This document shows positions 1 to 8,697 of a stretch of DNA of 64,000 nucleotides, in pieces; position 1 is the first letter of the stretch; every line of letters begins with the position of its first letter. A program made the position numbers and the translations under genes. Below the pieces are notes generated by a model, which saw nothing but the letters and a program-made list of their open reading frames with translations, was not told the DNA's origin and did not search any database. This DNA is from Clostridiales bacterium. Its GTDB lineage: Bacteria > Bacillota > Clostridia > Oscillospirales > Oscillospiraceae. The stretch spans positions 1 to 64,000 of the forward strand of contig SFPN01000003.1 in the NCBI GenBank assembly GCA_004551945.1, given 5' to 3'.

Positions 1-260
1 ACGCATCCCACACGTTCTTTTCCTTTCAGGACTTTAAAACCCAGCTTTCCAGAAGGCAACGTCAATACAATAACTTCCCGATGAGACCCCTCGCCTGGCA
101 CTCTCCTTTACAGGTCCTCTCCGCTTTCCCGAATGTGTAACACATCATTGACAAACCTACAAGAAACACCCAGCCAGTTTTCTACACCTTGCAAAGGGAG
201 CGTCCCCGTGATAGGATGTAGCCGAAGCGAACCACCACTTTGGAGAGAGAAGGTACCCCC
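1..260. other. Window-edge stretch with no gene seen
   Basis: No convincing coding sequence, RNA or terminator is visible here. A TTGACA hexamer lies near 152-157 but has no good -10 at 16-18 bp. The stretch may hold the promoter of the gene at 261 or the end of a gene that lies outside the window. Confidence 0.3.
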
Positions 261-632
261 ATGAGCTATGACTATCTGGACACGATTTCCCTGGCCAGCC
301 TGCCTTCCGAGGACCGGTTCCCGGCCTGGCGGGCAATTCTGGGGCGGAAAACCCAAACAGCCCGGACCTTTGAGATCCATTGCTGGGCGGAAGAGAAGGA
401 GTGGGTGGAGGTCGCCCTGCAATATGGCGAAGAAAAAGAGGGCGGCTGGGCCCACGGCACCGTGATTGCCGGGCCGGTGACAGAGGAATTTCTCCATATG
501 CTTCTCCATACGCCCAAGCCGGAGGCCGGTGAAGGCTATGACAAGTTGACCCCCTTCTTCTCGATTTTCTTTGACAACGGCTTTTCCAGCGAGTTCTACG
601 GCACAGAGCTGCATGTGTGGCTCAGCCTCTGA
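261..632 (+). CDS. Hypothetical protein, 123 aa
   Basis: I do not recognise a family. The product begins MSYDYLDTISL, is acidic and soluble, and has no signal peptide, membrane segment or cysteine motif. A longer frame exists through a TTG at 240, but the ATG at 261 has a purine-rich stretch (GAGAGAGAAGG) upstream and is preferred. It converges on the esterase at 640-1287 with only a few bases between the two stops, so it is probably a single-gene unit. It could be a small cytoplasmic protein of unknown role; nothing in the context suggests more. Confidence 0.55.
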   Translation: MSYDYLDTISLASLPSEDRFPAWRAILGRKTQTARTFEIHCWAEEKEWVEVALQYGEEKEGGWAHGTVIAGPVTEEFLHMLLHTPKPEAGEGYDKLTPFFSIFFDNGFSSEFYGTELHVWLSL

Positions 633-639
633 ACCGGGC

Positions 640-1287
640 TTATTGGACTTGCATACATTGCAGCCAGAGCCGGGCCAGCTGGGTCATCCCCGCTTTGTTG
701 GGGTGCAGGCCGTCCATGGAGGGATACCGGGCGTCCAGCCGGGCCAGGTCCGCAACCTGACAGCCGGTGGCCGCTGCGGCCCTTCGGATAGCTTCATTAT
801 AGGGAACCAGCCGCTCCCGGAAGGGGGTGAGCTGACGGTTGAAGGGCGTGTTGTCCAAGTACCCGGTGATGAGGGTGCCGCAGGTGACCGCCGCCTGGGG
901 ATAGGCCTCCCGGATGCGCCGGAGCATCAGTTCATAGTCAGCGGCAAAGCGGTCCTCCGGTACATATTGGTTCACGTCGTTGAGACCGGAAAAGACCAGA
1001 ACGTGGTCCGGGGTGATACCGTCTGCCGCCAGCTTCCGGATGCGGCTGGGGGAGCAGGCGGACAGCGCCCCTGTGGAGGCGACAGAGCTGCCCGACCAGG
1101 AGTTATTGGCCAGGAGCCGGCCGCCCAGGGCGTGGATGACCTGCATCCACCAGGTGTCCTCTGCGGAACAGACCCCGGTGATGGCGCCGAAGGCGGGGGC
1201 ATAGTAGACCCCGCCCGGGGGCGTGACGTCCTGGAAGGTGCTGATGGAGTCTCCCAGCAGCGAGAAATATGGTTGCATGCCTGACAT
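640..1287 (-). CDS. SGNH/GDSL-family hydrolase (esterase-like), 215 aa
   Basis: The conserved blocks of SGNH hydrolases are visible in order: GDSIST near residue 12 (nucleophile Ser14), an Asn in NNSWSG near 61-66, GLND at 101-104, and DGLHPN near 192 (Asp192 and His195 of the triad). These enzymes remove acyl groups from lipids or glycans; the substrate cannot be read here. There is no signal peptide, so it is probably cytoplasmic. The ATG at 1287 is chosen over upstream in-frame codons because GGGAGGCGG lies about 7 bases before it. An extended -10 lies about 40 bases upstream. The rnf operon starts divergently. Confidence 0.85.
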   Translation of the reverse strand: MSGMQPYFSLLGDSISTFQDVTPPGGVYYAPAFGAITGVCSAEDTWWMQVIHALGGRLLANNSWSGSSVASTGALSACSPSRIRKLAADGITPDHVLVFSGLNDVNQYVPEDRFAADYELMLRRIREAYPQAAVTCGTLITGYLDNTPFNRQLTPFRERLVPYNEAIRRAAAATGCQVADLARLDARYPSMDGLHPNKAGMTQLARLWLQCMQVQ

Positions 1288-1322
1288 AATTGTCCGCCTC
1301 CCAACAACAAAATTCCAGGGAC

Positions 1323-1328
1323 AGTATA
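1323..1328 (-). promoter_or_regulatory. Extended -10 of the SGNH hydrolase gene
   Basis: On the minus strand TGGTATACT (TG-n-TATACT) lies about 36 bases before the ATG. No good -35 is seen, which fits an extended -10 promoter. Confidence 0.5.
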
Positions 1329-1419
1329 CCAAAATTTGACACGAAAGGGAAGTCGACACAAAGGAAAAAAGGTTTTTGAAAAAATTCCATTTCTAAGCCA
1401 ATTTTGTTTGGAAAACCAC

Positions 1420-1448
1420 TGGACAATTAGGCCCGTTGGATTTATTAT
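1420..1448 (+). promoter_or_regulatory. Probable rnf operon promoter
   Basis: TGGACA (1420-1425) and TATTAT (1443-1448) are separated by 17 bases, leaving an AT-rich leader of about 75 nt before rnfC. No riboswitch or terminator is seen in the leader. Confidence 0.5.
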
Positions 1449-1532
1449 ATATAGTGTTTTAGTCTCTCTGCAGGCTGATCAAATATTTTGGGGAAAAAGA
1501 GAATTTGGCAAGGAAAAAACAGAGGTGATGCT

Positions 1533-2852
1533 ATGAAGCAAAAGTTCTACGGCGGCGTCCACCCCGCCGAACACAAGGAAGCTACTGAGCAGAAACCGAT
1601 CCAACCGCTCGCCAATGCCCCGGCCCAGGTCGTGATTCCGATGTCCATGCACATCGGCGCACCCTGTAAGCCCGTGGTTCAGAAAGGCGATACCGTGACG
1701 GTCGGTCAGATGATCGGTGCAACGGCGGGCCTCGGCGCACCCATCCACGCCAGTGTTTCTGGCACGGTTGTGGCTGTCGAACCCCGTCCCGGTACCGGCG
1801 GCGTGCCCACGCTTTCTGTCGTGATCGAAAACGATTTCCAAAACACCCTCAGCCCGGACTGCAAGCCCCGTGAAAACGTGGATGCCCTGACCTCCCAGGA
1901 GATCATTGACATCATCCGTGACGCAGGCTGCACCGGTATGGGCGGCGCGGGATTCCCCACCCACGTCAAAATCAGTTCTGCAGTTGGCAAAGCAGACACC
2001 ATTATTATCAATGGTGCTGAATGCGAACCCTACATTACCGCGGACCATCGCCTGATGCTCGAGCACGGCGAAAAGATCATCGGCGGCGTTCGGTTCATCA
2101 TGAAGGCCCTCCAGCTGGACCATGCGTTCATCGGCATTGAAGACAACAAGATGAACGCTGTGGCCCACTTGAAGGAGCTGGTAGGCGACGCCAAGGATAT
2201 CACCGTCCAGGCGCTGCACACCCGGTACCCCCAGGGCGCTGAGAAACAGCTGATCCAGGCCATCACCGGCCGTGAGGTGCCCCCCGGAAAGCTTCCCGCC
2301 GATGTGGGCTGCTGCGTGTTCAACGCCGCAACCACCGCCGCGATCTATGACGCTGTGGCACTGGGCCTGCCCGTGTACCAGCGCGTGATCACCATCACCG
2401 GCAGCGCGGTGAAGAACCCCGTGAACCTGCTTGCCCCCGTGGGCACCCCCTTCTCTCACCTGATTGAAGAGGCCGGCGGCTTCAACGGGACGCCCGCCCG
2501 TGTCATCTCCGGCGGCCCCATGATGGGTTTTGCCCAGTATGACATGTCCGTCACTATGGGCAAGGCCAGCAACTGCGTCCTCTGCCTGAGCAAGGAAGAC
2601 CTGCCCAAGACCAGCGAGAATCCCACCTGCATCCGCTGCGCACGCTGCGTCAACGTGTGTCCCATGCACCTGACCCCTCTCTTCATGAACATGTACGGGA
2701 AGGCTCGCCGCTGGAGCGAGGTCGAAGAGCTGCGCATTATGGACTGTATGGAATGTGGCTGCTGTCAGTACATCTGTCCGGCCCGGATCCCTCTGGTTCA
2801 GCAGTTCCGCACCGCAAAGTTTGCGATCCGCCAGCAGGCGGCCAAGAAGTAA
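1533..2852 (+). CDS. rnfC: Rnf complex subunit C (NADH- and Fe-S-binding)
   Basis: This is the peripheral subunit of the Rnf complex (ferredoxin:NAD+ oxidoreductase, H+ or Na+ pumping), where NAD+ is reduced on the cytoplasmic face. The 439-residue protein starts MKQKFYGGVHP, has the NADH/FMN-binding core (GAGFPTHVK and EPYITADHR stretches), and ends with two 4Fe-4S motifs, CIRCARCVNVCP near residue 366 and CMECGCCQYICP near 405. AGAGGTGAT precedes the ATG at 1533; an upstream in-frame ATG at 1488 lacks a comparable site. It is the first gene of rnfCDGEAB, the usual clostridial order, and is followed after 12 bases by rnfD. Confidence 0.97.
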   Translation: MKQKFYGGVHPAEHKEATEQKPIQPLANAPAQVVIPMSMHIGAPCKPVVQKGDTVTVGQMIGATAGLGAPIHASVSGTVVAVEPRPGTGGVPTLSVVIENDFQNTLSPDCKPRENVDALTSQEIIDIIRDAGCTGMGGAGFPTHVKISSAVGKADTIIINGAECEPYITADHRLMLEHGEKIIGGVRFIMKALQLDHAFIGIEDNKMNAVAHLKELVGDAKDITVQALHTRYPQGAEKQLIQAITGREVPPGKLPADVGCCVFNAATTAAIYDAVALGLPVYQRVITITGSAVKNPVNLLAPVGTPFSHLIEEAGGFNGTPARVISGGPMMGFAQYDMSVTMGKASNCVLCLSKEDLPKTSENPTCIRCARCVNVCPMHLTPLFMNMYGKARRWSEVEELRIMDCMECGCCQYICPARIPLVQQFRTAKFAIRQQAAKK

Positions 2853-2864
2853 GGAGGGTACAGC

Positions 2865-3932
2865 ATGGAAGAATATAAACTGAGCGTAGCCTCCTCCCCG
2901 CACGCATCGTCCCCTGTTGGTACGAAGCACCTGATGCGTGATGTTCTCATCGCCCTCATCCCCGCCATGGCGATGGGCGTCTGGGTGTTTGGCCCGCGCG
3001 CACTGACCATGACCATCGTTTCGGTCATTTTCTGCGAAATCTTTGAGTGGGGCTACTGCAAGCTCCTGCATAAGCCCAATCCCATCGGGGACCTGTCCGC
3101 CGCCATCACCGGCGTGCTGCTGGTCTTCGTCTGCCCCGTCAGCCTGCCCTACTGGACGGTCATCATCGGTGACTTCTTCGCCATCGTGATCGTCAAGCAG
3201 CTCTTCGGCGGTCTGGGCACCAACTTCCTGAACCCCGCTCTGGCGGGCCGTGCATTCCTGATGCTGTGCTATCCCGTGCCCATGACCACCTGGGCAGTGC
3301 CCGGCAAGGAAAACTGGCTGGCCATCTTCGGCGCAGGGGAAGCCGGCGTGGACTATGTCACCGGCGCCACCCCCCTGTCCATCGACTTTATGAAGAGCAA
3401 CATCGCTCCTGACGCCTCCCTGGCTGATATGTTCATCGGCAACATCGGCGGCTGCGTGGGCGAAGTTTCTGCCATCGCCCTGCTCATCGGCGGCATCTAT
3501 CTGCTGGCCAAGGGCGTCATCCGCATCCGTATCCCCGCAGCTTACATCCTCACCGTGGCTGTCCTGACCCTGATCTTCTCCCGCGCTCCCGAAGGCGTCA
3601 ACGTCTTCACCTGGATGCTCATGGAGATCTTCGGCGGCGGCCTGTTCCTGGGCGCCTTCTTCATGGCGACCGACTATGTGACCAGCCCCAACACCCCCAA
3701 GGGCGAGATCATCTTCGGCATCGGCGCAGGCCTGCTGGTGGTGTTCATCCGTTACTTCGGCGGCTATCCCGAGGGCGTGTGCTACTCCATCCTGGTCATG
3801 AACATCCTGGTTTGGCTCATCGACAAGGCTACCATGCCCAAGCGTTTCGGCGTTACCGCCGAGATGCGCAAGGCTGAGAAGGAAAAAGCCAAGGCAGCAA
3901 AGAAAGCAGCAAAGGAGGGATCTGAGGCATGA
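2865..3932 (+). CDS. rnfD: Rnf complex subunit D (membrane flavoprotein)
   Basis: Integral membrane subunit of 355 residues with about nine or ten hydrophobic segments. VTGATPLS near residue 168 is the covalent FMN attachment motif (Thr in S/T-GAT) of the NqrB/RnfD family. The C-terminal 30 residues are Lys/Ala-rich and cytoplasmic by prediction. AAGGAGG lies upstream of the ATG. The stop overlaps the rnfG start as ATGA, indicating translational coupling. Role: electron transfer within the membrane coupled to ion translocation. Confidence 0.97.
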   Translation: MEEYKLSVASSPHASSPVGTKHLMRDVLIALIPAMAMGVWVFGPRALTMTIVSVIFCEIFEWGYCKLLHKPNPIGDLSAAITGVLLVFVCPVSLPYWTVIIGDFFAIVIVKQLFGGLGTNFLNPALAGRAFLMLCYPVPMTTWAVPGKENWLAIFGAGEAGVDYVTGATPLSIDFMKSNIAPDASLADMFIGNIGGCVGEVSAIALLIGGIYLLAKGVIRIRIPAAYILTVAVLTLIFSRAPEGVNVFTWMLMEIFGGGLFLGAFFMATDYVTSPNTPKGEIIFGIGAGLLVVFIRYFGGYPEGVCYSILVMNILVWLIDKATMPKRFGVTAEMRKAEKEKAKAAKKAAKEGSEA

Positions 3933-4471
3933 GTAACGCAAAGAAAGAACCCGGATTGGCCAGCCTCGTGATCGTTCTGGCTATCATCTGCCTGGTGATC
4001 GCTGCTCTGCTGGGCCTGGTCAACAGCGTGACTGAGGGCCCCATCGCAGACAACACTGCCAAGACCGTGCAGGACTCCCTGAAGATCGTTCTGCCTGCGG
4101 ATACCTATGACGAAGTGGAGTACAGCGGCACCGAGGCCAATGTCATCGCTGTCTACAAGGCTGGCGAGGACGGCTATGTGGTGGAGGTTAACTCCCCCAA
4201 CGGCTTCGGCGGCGCCCTCGACATGATGACTGGTATCAGCAACGACGGTGCCATCACCGGCATCGCCATCATCTCCCACTCTGAGACCTCCGGCCTGGGT
4301 TCCAAGGCCACCGATCCCGAGTGGCAGGCTCAGTTTGCCGGTATCACCGATACCGTCACTGTGACCAAGGATGGCGGTCAGATCAACGCCATCACCGGCT
4401 CCACCATCACCTCCCGCGCTGTCTGCGATGGCGTCAACATGGCCCGCAGCGTTGTGGAAGAACTGGGTTAA
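3929..4471 (+). CDS. rnfG: Rnf complex subunit G (covalent FMN, extracytoplasmic)
   Basis: The 180-residue protein has one N-terminal membrane segment (about residues 10-30) and an FMN-binding domain. The covalent-flavin motif near the C-terminus reads ITGSTITSRAV, a TGST variant of the usual SGAT with the flavin-bearing Thr kept. In known Rnf complexes this domain faces the outside of the membrane. It overlaps rnfD by four bases and is followed after 15 bases, including a GGAGG site, by rnfE. Confidence 0.95.
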   Translation: MSNAKKEPGLASLVIVLAIICLVIAALLGLVNSVTEGPIADNTAKTVQDSLKIVLPADTYDEVEYSGTEANVIAVYKAGEDGYVVEVNSPNGFGGALDMMTGISNDGAITGIAIISHSETSGLGSKATDPEWQAQFAGITDTVTVTKDGGQINAITGSTITSRAVCDGVNMARSVVEELG

Positions 4472-4486
4472 GGAGGGTCTGAAACA

Positions 4487-5122
4487 ATGAATGTAAAGAA
4501 ACAATTTATCGACGGCCTGATTACCCAGAACCCCGTGCTGGTCCAGCTGCTGGGCATGTGCCCCATGCTGGCAATCACCACCTCCATGTTCAACGGTCTG
4601 GGCATGGGCCTGGCCGTTATGGTCATTCTGACCTGCTCCAATATCGTTATTTCCGCCCTGCGGAAGATTATCCCCAGCAAGGTCCGTATCGCCTGCTACA
4701 TCGTCGTGATCGCCGGCTTCGTGACCATGGTTGACCTGCTTCTGAAGGCGTTCGTGCCCGCTCTGTCCAAGAGCCTGGGCCTGTTCATCCCTCTGATCGT
4801 GGTTAACTGCATCATCCTGGGCCGTGCAGAAGGCTTCGCCTCCAAGAACGGCATCGCTGCTTCCGCTCTGGACGGTATCTTCCAGGGCTTCGGCAACATG
4901 GTCGCTCTGACCATCATGTGCATCATCCGTGAGTTCCTGGGCGCCGGCACCTTCGGCTCTGGCGTGCTCAACGGAGGCGCTGGCTACCAGATCCTGCCTG
5001 AGAGCGTTGCTGCTCTGGGCATGATCCTCCCCGTGGGCGGCTTCTTGACCCTGGGCTGCGTCATTGCCGTAGTTCAGTATTTCATGAACAAGCCCAAGAA
5101 GACTAAGGAGGTGGCGAAGTAA
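4487..5122 (+). CDS. rnfE: Rnf complex subunit E (membrane)
   Basis: This 211-residue, strongly hydrophobic protein has about six membrane helices and belongs to the RnfE/NqrD family. It begins MNVKKQFIDGLITQNPVLVQLLG, as family members do. With RnfA it forms the pseudo-symmetric membrane core of the complex. AAGGAGG precedes the start, and the stop overlaps rnfA as TAATG. Confidence 0.96.
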   Translation: MNVKKQFIDGLITQNPVLVQLLGMCPMLAITTSMFNGLGMGLAVMVILTCSNIVISALRKIIPSKVRIACYIVVIAGFVTMVDLLLKAFVPALSKSLGLFIPLIVVNCIILGRAEGFASKNGIAASALDGIFQGFGNMVALTIMCIIREFLGAGTFGSGVLNGGAGYQILPESVAALGMILPVGGFLTLGCVIAVVQYFMNKPKKTKEVAK

Positions 5123-5712
5123 TGGAAAGTATCACTAGCCTGCTTTCTATCGCACTGGGCGCAGTCCTGGTCAACAACTTCATCCTGTCCCAGTTCCTGG
5201 GCATCTGCCCCTTCATGGGCGTTTCCAAGAAAGTTGAGACCGCACTGGGCATGGGCATGGCCGTTATCTTCGTCATGGGCGTGGCCTCTGCCGTGAACTG
5301 GCCTATCAACCATTTCATTCTGGAACGGAACGGTCTGGGCTTTATGCAGACCGTGACCTTCATCCTGGTCATCGCATCCCTGGTGCAGTTCGTGGAAATG
5401 TTCCTGCAGAAGGCAATGCCCTCCCTGTATGAAGCACTGGGCGTGTATCTGCCTCTGATCACCACCAACTGCGCCGTGCTGGGCGTGACCCTGCAGAACG
5501 CACAGAAGAGCTACAACTTCGGCGAAAGCCTGACCTACGGCATCACCGGCGGTATCGGCTTCCTGATCGCTATCGTGCTCTTCGCCAGCGTGCGTGAGCG
5601 CATGGAGTTTGCCAAGTGCCCCAAGAGCTTTGAAGGCTTCCCCATCGCCCTGGTGGCCGCCAGCCTGATTGCTCTGGCATTCATGGGCTTCTCCGGCCTG
5701 AAAGTTTGGTAA
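5122..5712 (+). CDS. rnfA: Rnf complex subunit A (membrane)
   Basis: The 196-residue protein has six predicted membrane helices and is homologous to RnfE in inverted topology. The NNFILSQFLGICPFMGVS stretch near residue 15 is typical of RnfA/NqrE, and its cysteine contributes to an intramembrane Fe-S site in characterised complexes. Its ATG overlaps the rnfE stop; rnfB follows after about 20 bases with an AAGGAGG site. Confidence 0.96.
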   Translation: MESITSLLSIALGAVLVNNFILSQFLGICPFMGVSKKVETALGMGMAVIFVMGVASAVNWPINHFILERNGLGFMQTVTFILVIASLVQFVEMFLQKAMPSLYEALGVYLPLITTNCAVLGVTLQNAQKSYNFGESLTYGITGGIGFLIAIVLFASVRERMEFAKCPKSFEGFPIALVAASLIALAFMGFSGLKVW

Positions 5713-5733
5713 AAAGGAGGCGAGGAGAGAATT

Positions 5734-6735
5734 ATGAGTACTACTATTTTAGCCCCTATCGTATTGACGATTCTGGGCATCATCTTCGGTATCATTCTGG
5801 CCATCGCTTCCAAGGTCTTCGCTGTGGAGAAGGACCCCCGTGAAGAAGCCATTGCTGAGATCCTGCCCGGCGCCAACTGCGGCGGCTGTGGCTACCCCGG
5901 CTGCGGCGGTTACGCCAACTCCGTGGTAAAGGGTCTGGCTCCCGTCAACGCCTGCGCCCCCGGCGGCGCTGCGCTGGCCAAGCAGATCGGTGAAATCATG
6001 GGCGTCGCCGTGGAAGAGGGCGCACCCAAGGTGGCACAGGTTATGTGTACCGGCGGCGGCCACGACAAGACCCGCTATGACTATGTGGGCCTGTCCAGCT
6101 GTCTGGCAGTTTCCCGCGTGTCCTCCGGCCCCCTGCAGTGCTCCTATGGCTGCCTGGGCGGCGGCGACTGCGTGGACGCCTGTAAGTTTGACGCCATCCA
6201 CATTGTGAACGGCGTTGCCGAAGTGGATCTGGACAAGTGTGTGGCCTGCGGCGCCTGCGTTACCGCCTGCCCCAAGAACATCATCCAGATTATCCCCCGC
6301 AATTCCAAGAAGTATACCGAGCTGCGCTGCTCCTCCCACGACAAGGGCCCCGCTACCCGCCAGGCCTGCGACAACGGTTGTATCGGCTGTAAGCTCTGCG
6401 TGAAGGCCTGCCCCAAGGAGGGCGCCATCACCGTGGACAACTTCCTGGCCAAGATCAACTACGACATCTGCATCGGCTGTGGTCTGTGCTCTCGTGCATG
6501 CCCCCGTAAGCTGATCACCGTGGATGGCGTGGTTCTGCCCCCCAAGCCCAAGAAGCCCGCTCCCAAGCCTGCTGAGGGTGCTGCTGCTCCCGCCGCAGCT
6601 CCTAAGGCTGCTCCTGCCGCTGCTGAGGCCCCCAAGGCTGCCGAGCCCGCACCCGTTGCTGAGGCTCCCAAGGCCGCTGAGCCCGCTCCTGCCGCAGAAG
6701 CTCCCAAGGCTGAGGAGGCTCCCAAGGCAGAATAA
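5734..6735 (+). CDS. rnfB: Rnf complex subunit B (ferredoxin-accepting), with Ala/Pro/Lys-rich tail
   Basis: RnfB takes electrons from reduced ferredoxin. The 333-residue protein has an N-terminal membrane anchor (residues 1-25), a CGGCGYPGCGGYA cluster motif near 50, and several further 4Fe-4S motifs (CVDACKFDA, CVACGACVTACP, CIGCKLCVKACP, CIGCGLCSRACP). After about residue 268 it ends in a low-complexity tail of some 65 residues built on APKAAEPAP-like units. The core is full length. The tail resembles a flexible linker, but no domain follows it. It is the last gene of the operon, before a strong terminator. Confidence 0.96.
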   Translation: MSTTILAPIVLTILGIIFGIILAIASKVFAVEKDPREEAIAEILPGANCGGCGYPGCGGYANSVVKGLAPVNACAPGGAALAKQIGEIMGVAVEEGAPKVAQVMCTGGGHDKTRYDYVGLSSCLAVSRVSSGPLQCSYGCLGGGDCVDACKFDAIHIVNGVAEVDLDKCVACGACVTACPKNIIQIIPRNSKKYTELRCSSHDKGPATRQACDNGCIGCKLCVKACPKEGAITVDNFLAKINYDICIGCGLCSRACPRKLITVDGVVLPPKPKKPAPKPAEGAAAPAAAPKAAPAAAEAPKAAEPAPVAEAPKAAEPAPAAEAPKAEEAPKAE

Positions 6736-6767
6736 GGGATTGTCCCTCGTCCTGCCCTTACGGCAAC

Positions 6768-6806
6768 AAAAAAGCCGGGATGGAATTTGTTCCATCCCGG
6801 CTTTTT
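6768..6806. terminator. Bidirectional intrinsic terminator
   Basis: A perfect stem (AAAGCCGGGATGGAA and its complement) with A and T runs on either side ends rnf on the plus strand and the DUF1540 gene on the minus strand. Confidence 0.9.
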
Positions 6807-6831
6807 CCATGCCCGTGATCCGGATGCGAAA

Positions 6832-7020
6832 TTAGAAGGAGCTCTTCTGCTTGGACAGCTCGAAGGAAGCGCACTCGGTGCAGGCGCAGTCGTTGGAAGT
6901 AGGCCCGCAGGTGCCCACCTTGATGGCGGACAGGGAACAGACGCTCTTGGCGTCGTTGTGATAGGCGCAGCTGGAGACGGTGCACTGAATGCTGTTGTTG
7001 GCGTTCATCTTGTTTTCCAT
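6832..7020 (-). CDS. DUF1540 small cysteine-rich protein, 62 aa
   Basis: The protein has the cysteine spacing of DUF1540 proteins: C-x5-C, then C-x9-C and a final CACTEC with a downstream SFE. Such proteins are common in clostridia and are thought to bind metal; no function is established. The start at 7020 (MENKMNANNS) has GGAGG nine bases upstream. It ends at the terminator shared with rnfB. It has no signal peptide or membrane segment and is probably transcribed alone. Confidence 0.8.
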   Translation of the reverse strand: MENKMNANNSIQCTVSSCAYHNDAKSVCSLSAIKVGTCGPTSNDCACTECASFELSKQKSSF

Positions 7021-7134
7021 GGGAAAAACCCTCCTTTCCTTGAGTCTGGAGATAGTATGGACGGCCCCGGGGGGATTTATACTTCCTGACACAAAAACCC
7101 TTCCTTTGCATAGAATAAGGCGAGGTGAGGAAAG

Positions 7135-7347
7135 ATGGATCTGCGCAACAATCAGATCACCATTGGGGAGCTGCTGGCCAATCCCGCGGCCCGGCAGGTG
7201 CTGGCCCGGCGGTTCCCTCATGTGATTGACCGTCCCATTGTGGCCAAGTCCGGCTCCATGACCGTAGAGCGGGCCATGAAGCTGGGGGCGGCCTATGTGC
7301 CCAAGAAGTTTATCCAGGAGACCCTGGAAGAGCTTCGGCGGCTGTAA
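7135..7347 (+). CDS. Hypothetical protein, 70 aa
   Basis: A small soluble protein beginning MDLRNNQITIGELLANPAARQ, with the ATG preceded by GAGGTGAGGAAAG. The ITIGELLANPxARxVLxRxFP pattern looks like a small helical module. I recall similar short domains in clostridial proteins but cannot name the family. No cofactor motif is visible. It is followed by a hairpin and a convergent membrane-protein gene. Confidence 0.6.
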   Translation: MDLRNNQITIGELLANPAARQVLARRFPHVIDRPIVAKSGSMTVERAMKLGAAYVPKKFIQETLEELRRL

Positions 7348-7359
7348 CGGGCAACATAA

Positions 7360-7381
7360 TAGGCGGCCGGTTGGCCGCCTA
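7360..7381. terminator. Hairpin between convergent genes
   Basis: The 8-9 bp stem AGGCGGCC/GGCCGCCT with a GGTT loop lies between two convergent stops. The T-run is weak, so termination efficiency is uncertain. Confidence 0.5.
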
Positions 7382-7386
7382 CATAG

Positions 7387-7947
7387 TCATTGGGCCTGCC
7401 GCCGGGGCTGGAGGGGAGGGCAGTACCACATCAGGCAGTCGGTGGAACCGGTCCGATGGAGCAGCCACAGGGAAACCAAGCTGTCGGCGGCGAAAAAGAG
7501 GAAGAGGAACTGGAGCAGCCACGCGGGCAAACCCGCAGCCAGATCCAGAAGCCGGCGAAGGAAGGGGTGAAACACATAGACCAGGGGCAGAGACAGCAAG
7601 CCCCAGAACAGGGTGTAGAGCGGGCAGATTTTGCCTCCCAGGTTGCCGGGCTGCTGGGAGTAGTCCCAGAACTTGACCCCGGCCCCCACCTGATAAAAGA
7701 GGGCCACCCCATACTCAACCAACGTGGCCAGCAGACCGCCGGCCAGAAAGACGGTCAGGGGGTTATTCAGCAGGGGAGCGGGCATGTGAAGGATCGCCAG
7801 AGTCCCGAAGCCGTAAACCGGGCAGAGGGGGAGAAAGAGCAGGCACTTGCGTCCATGGCCCCGGCTGCCATGCACCCGGGCGTGGAGCAGCTCCAGCAGA
7901 AAGCCCAGAAAGCTGTAGAGAAGGAATGGAAGAAATAAGTCAATCAT
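7387..7947 (-). CDS. CmpB-like (putative ABC-transporter type IV) membrane protein, 186 aa
   Basis: A hydrophobic protein with about five membrane helices. It carries the signature stretches of the ABC_trans_CmpB family: YSFLGFLLE near the N-terminus, LCPVYGFGTLA, EYGVALFYQ, WDYSQQPGNLGGKICPLYTLFWG. The molecular function of this family is not established despite the transporter name. It is full length for the short form. It converges on the 70-aa gene and is divergent from the tRNA cluster. Confidence 0.8.
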   Translation of the reverse strand: MIDLFLPFLLYSFLGFLLELLHARVHGSRGHGRKCLLFLPLCPVYGFGTLAILHMPAPLLNNPLTVFLAGGLLATLVEYGVALFYQVGAGVKFWDYSQQPGNLGGKICPLYTLFWGLLSLPLVYVFHPFLRRLLDLAAGLPAWLLQFLFLFFAADSLVSLWLLHRTGSTDCLMWYCPPLQPRRQAQ

Positions 7948-8029
7948 AACAACACCTCTGCCCTAGCATTCCACCGGGAACCGGAGGGTATTCTCAGGAA
8001 GAAAAATTAAGAGGAAATGAAAAAAATGA

Positions 8030-8058
8030 TTGACAAGGCGGAGAAACTGTGCTATCCT
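8030..8058 (+). promoter_or_regulatory. tRNA operon promoter
   Basis: TTGACA (8030-8035) and TATCCT (8053-8058) with a 17-bp spacer lie about 34 bases upstream of the first tRNA, as expected for a stable-RNA promoter. Confidence 0.75.
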
Positions 8059-8091
8059 ATACAAGCTAACGGTTCCGGAATACGTACTTAT

Positions 8092-8165
8092 GCGGGTGTA
8101 GTTCAATGGTAGAATCCCAGCCTTCCAAGCTGGTCGCGTGGGTTCGATTCCCATCACCCGCTCCA
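8092..8165 (+). tRNA. tRNA-Gly (TCC)
   Basis: Full cloverleaf of 74 nt. The acceptor pairs GCGGGTG with CACCCGC, the anticodon loop is CTTCCAA (anticodon TCC), the T arm has GGTTCGATTCC, and CCA is encoded. First of five tRNAs in the cluster. Confidence 0.96.
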
Positions 8166-8260
8166 TCTGCAAAGCTGACAGCTCCGGGTGTCGGTTTTGC
8201 AGATGGAGATGGCGAAGGGCCGTGCAGGCGGAATCAGGTTCTATCCCGCCGCGTCGATAT

Positions 8261-8337
<77 letters not shown>

Positions 8338-8364
8338 TTTTCCTCTGCTTAGCAGGATTCATAT

Positions 8365-8442
<78 letters not shown>

Positions 8443-8512
8443 GATTTCTCGGGAGAGAGCCGGAGCAGCGGTTCCGGCTCTCTTCTCATAGACAAAGAGA
8501 GCACCGCTATAA

Positions 8513-8587
8513 TGGGGTGTCGCCAAGTGGTAAGGCACGGGACTTTGACTCCCGCATTCGCTGGTTCGAGTCCGGCCACCCCAGCCA
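8513..8587 (+). tRNA. tRNA-Gln (TTG)
   Basis: 75 nt, acceptor TGGGGTG/CACCCCA as in other bacterial Gln tRNAs, anticodon loop CTTTGAC (TTG), encoded CCA. Confidence 0.96.
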
Positions 8588-8620
8588 GATGATACGCACC
8601 AGTTTACAATAGATTGTTTT

Positions 8621-8696
8621 GACCCAGTAGCTCAGTTGGCAGAGCACCTGCCTTTTAAGCAGGGTGTCCGGGGTTCGAATCCCCGCTGGGTCACCA
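8621..8696 (+). tRNA. tRNA-Lys (TTT)
   Basis: 76 nt, acceptor GACCCAG/CTGGGTC, anticodon loop CTTTTAA (TTT), T arm GGGGTTCGAATCCCC, encoded CCA. Last gene of the cluster. Sixteen bases of its 3' part recur at 8826-8841. Confidence 0.96.
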
Positions 8697-8697
8697 G

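Noticed and set aside
1479..3941. A very long open frame on the minus strand opposite rnfC and rnfD
   Set aside because: It mirrors the codon pattern of the GC-rich rnf genes, is rich in His/Gly/Asp without domains, and has no ribosome site. It is a shadow frame.
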